A stretch of DNA of 32,961 nt from Candidatus Sumerlaeota bacterium. GTDB lineage: Bacteria; Sumerlaeota; Sumerlaeia; JADFCT01. The translations under genes and the position numbers were made by a program. The notes beneath the pieces were generated by a model, which saw only the letters and a list, made by a program, of their open reading frames with translations, ran no database searches and was not told the DNA's origin. Shown one piece after another: positions 31,359-32,961 of this stretch (position 1 is the first letter of the stretch; every line of letters starts with the position of its first letter). The stretch is taken from NCBI GenBank assembly GCA_026398575.1, contig JAPLSP010000033.1, positions 1 to 32,961 on the forward strand, in the 5' to 3' direction.

Positions 31359-32961
31359 CTTTAGCCGCTTGATCTTGCACGCGAGGTCGCGCGAGAAGGG
31401 CGGGGTCTTCAAGTCCATTTTCCCGCCGGCGTGATCTTGTTCCATGCGCGTTGAATACAGCTCGACGCCTTTCCAGGGGTCCCAGAATTCAACGCGATAT
31501 TTGCCCGGCTTCAGCCCCTCTACATGAAACGCCGTCGCGGGGAAGTCCTTGATGGTGGCCGGTCCTCCAAGCCCCTGGCGATAAAGAGATCTGTCATATA
31601 TCCAGAGATAAGCGCGCTCGTCATTCTGCAGCGCGATGGCTTCGATCTGCTTGTCGGAATGATCCACGGCGACGCCGGGCGATGGCTTCAGGTTCAATCC
31701 GCGATAGTCTTCGCCCTGAGTGAATGCCGCCAGCGCCGCGTATTGAGAGTATTGATCGCTGCCATGGACATAGAGCCAATACCAATACAGCGCCGGCCCG
31801 CAGAAAGGCAGCATGTTGGAAGCCCACAATCCTCCGTGCAGGTTGTATTTCATGTAATCCGGGCTGTTCCAACCATAGCCGAATTCATTGACGTAAGCCG
31901 GCAGCTTATATGGCCCCAGCTGTTCCCAGAGAGTGCGCAGCGCTCCCACCATGTCCGCGCTGTATCCATTCGATTGCTTGATGTCCATCATGGGCTGGCC
32001 GCCGACGTTGGGATCGAAACCGCCGTTGGTTACGTGCGCCGAGCACAGATGCTTATAGGGATCGGCGGACTTGAGATAGGAGGAGACGAACTCGTGCCAG
32101 CTGCGAATGGAGTTGGAATCATAGCCATAGACCAGATTGACCTCGTTGCACAGCAGGAACCATGCGATGGCCGGGCTGTAGCCCCATCGAGCCACGACGT
32201 AGCGCAGCCGCTTTTGGACGTATTGGCGCGCGACGGGATTTTTCCAAAACTCATTCGGCATCCGTAAATTGCCGCCGTGCTCGATGTTGTTCGGGTTGTC
32301 GGGCCATTCCGGATCGCAGTCAATGGTGAATTGGCCGTGGTTATTGAGCGTCAGATCGAAATAGATTCCCATTTTTTCGCCTTGCCGGATGATGTAATCC
32401 AGCCGCCAGGCGTTCATGAGGCTGTATCGCCCCAAGCCTTCGTAGTCCTGCCGGTATCCGCGCGACCATTCGAGCGCCACCCACCAGGAAGCCATCCAGA
32501 CGCGGGCGAAGTTCATGCCCGATTCTTTCATGCGGCGGAAATACATGTCATAGGCGTAGGTCTCCAATCCCGGCTGCGGCTCATATTCGTATTGATAGCC
32601 GCAACGCGAATCCCACGGCGAGCGGATGACCATGCCGATGGGATAGAAGAAGGAGCCATCGTCAAACGACAGGTATTTGGGATCCTTGGGGTCCACGCGG
32701 ACGTAGCCGCGGAACGGCGCATCCTCGACCATGAAGGGGCGCAGAGGCGATTCGTAGCGGTTCCCTTCGCGGTCCTGGACCCGGATGCGGAAGGAATGAG
32801 GGCCGGCCATCCGGGGCGTGAAGCGGGCTTTCCATACGGCTATTCCCCTCGGGTCGCAGGCCTCGGTTCCATCCTCCAGGCGGCGGCGGGTGTAGTCTTG
32901 GAAATAGAAGGCGGGGAGGGTGGCTGAGCAGACCACGGATTCAGAGCGCAGGATGGAAGTG
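31353..32961 (-). CDS. Glycoside hydrolase, DUF5060/clan GH-A-like (5' end cut off)
   Basis: The frame is open to the window edge without a stop, so the N-terminus is missing. About 535 residues remain. The first 80 resemble a DUF5060-type beta-sandwich (FYFQDYTRR, VWKARFTPRMAG). A TIM barrel follows: FFYPIGMV, MKESGMNFARVWMASWWVALEW and YIIRQGEKMGIYFDLTLNNHGQF. FLLCNEVNL carries the likely acid/base Glu (codon 32142-32144), and YVNEFGYGW the likely nucleophile (codon 31884-31886). A C-terminal beta domain (GLKPGKYRVEFWDPWKG) closes it. The Asn-Glu/Glu pair is the clan GH-A (GH5/DUF4038-like) signature. The substrate is unknown. It begins the leftward carbohydrate locus. Confidence 0.85.
   Translation of the reverse strand, partial: TSILRSESVVCSATLPAFYFQDYTRRRLEDGTEACDPRGIAVWKARFTPRMAGPHSFRIRVQDREGNRYESPLRPFMVEDAPFRGYVRVDPKDPKYLSFDDGSFFYPIGMVIRSPWDSRCGYQYEYEPQPGLETYAYDMYFRRMKESGMNFARVWMASWWVALEWSRGYRQDYEGLGRYSLMNAWRLDYIIRQGEKMGIYFDLTLNNHGQFTIDCDPEWPDNPNNIEHGGNLRMPNEFWKNPVARQYVQKRLRYVVARWGYSPAIAWFLLCNEVNLVYGYDSNSIRSWHEFVSSYLKSADPYKHLCSAHVTNGGFDPNVGGQPMMDIKQSNGYSADMVGALRTLWEQLGPYKLPAYVNEFGYGWNSPDYMKYNLHGGLWASNMLPFCGPALYWYWLYVHGSDQYSQYAALAAFTQGEDYRGLNLKPSPGVAVDHSDKQIEAIALQNDERAYLWIYDRSLYRQGLGGPATIKDFPATAFHVEGLKPGKYRVEFWDPWKGVELYSTRMEQDHAGGKMDLKTPPFSRDLACKIKRLKD

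Overview
The window reads as a chromosomal segment of an uncultured, diderm, GC-rich bacterium. Signs of an outer membrane and export are an HlyD-type periplasmic adaptor, twin-arginine signals on sugar-processing proteins and several Sec signal peptides. Paired Gfo/Idh/MocA oxidoreductases beside an exported Hyi-like isomerase, a large secreted papain-fold protein and many short tandem repeats suggest the Planctomycetota / Sumerlaeota / Hydrogenedentota neighbourhood. That placement is inferred from gene content and is low confidence. I saw no rRNA, tRNA, CRISPR array or transposase gene.

Layout. Positions 161-3761 (minus) hold rmlD, a Uma2-family protein and a phosphohexomutase. Positions 4122-5687 (plus) hold RNase Y. 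Positions 5824-7572 hold a two-gene AAA ATPase / DUF4435-TOPRIM-like module resembling phage-defence pairs, with the ATPase cut off just after its signature motif. It abuts an HlyD-family adaptor (7574-8992). Positions 9205-12621 encode a secreted protein with three FN3-like repeats and a papain-fold domain whose catalytic Cys and His are both replaced. Positions 12954-17524 form an iron-sulfur/RNA-modification operon (NifU, NifS, an RlmD/TrmA-like methyltransferase). It is interrupted by a coupled unknown-gene/HEPN pair and by a small antitoxin-like remnant. Positions 17795-20280 hold a YfhO-like membrane protein split by an exact 14-bp tandem duplication. Positions 20285-24087 (minus) hold a large FAD/Fe-S oxidoreductase and a coupled zinc-ribbon membrane protein. 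Positions 24178-24960 are gene-free and packed with palindromes and repeats. Positions 24981-25871 encode a YfiH-type protein. Positions 26106-32961 (all minus) look like a carbohydrate-processing locus: glycoside hydrolase (cut by the window edge), discoidin-like protein, Hyi-like isomerase and two Gfo/Idh/MocA oxidoreductases.

The most striking property is not one gene. Short tandem repeats with periods of about 7, 9, 10, 14, 15 and 35 nt recur throughout. Within genes they are open in the coding direction and look like insertions into loops or linkers (phosphohexomutase, FAD/Fe-S oxidoreductase, YfiH, YfhO). Between genes, three sites carry them as inverted pairs that can fold into long hairpins (17.5-17.8 kb, 24.2 kb, 31.3 kb). 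One of these pairs surrounds a 100-bp MITE-like element.

The best candidates for undescribed biology are this repeat system, the HEPN pair inside the Fe-S operon, the decayed ATPase/TOPRIM module and the inactive papain-fold secreted protein.
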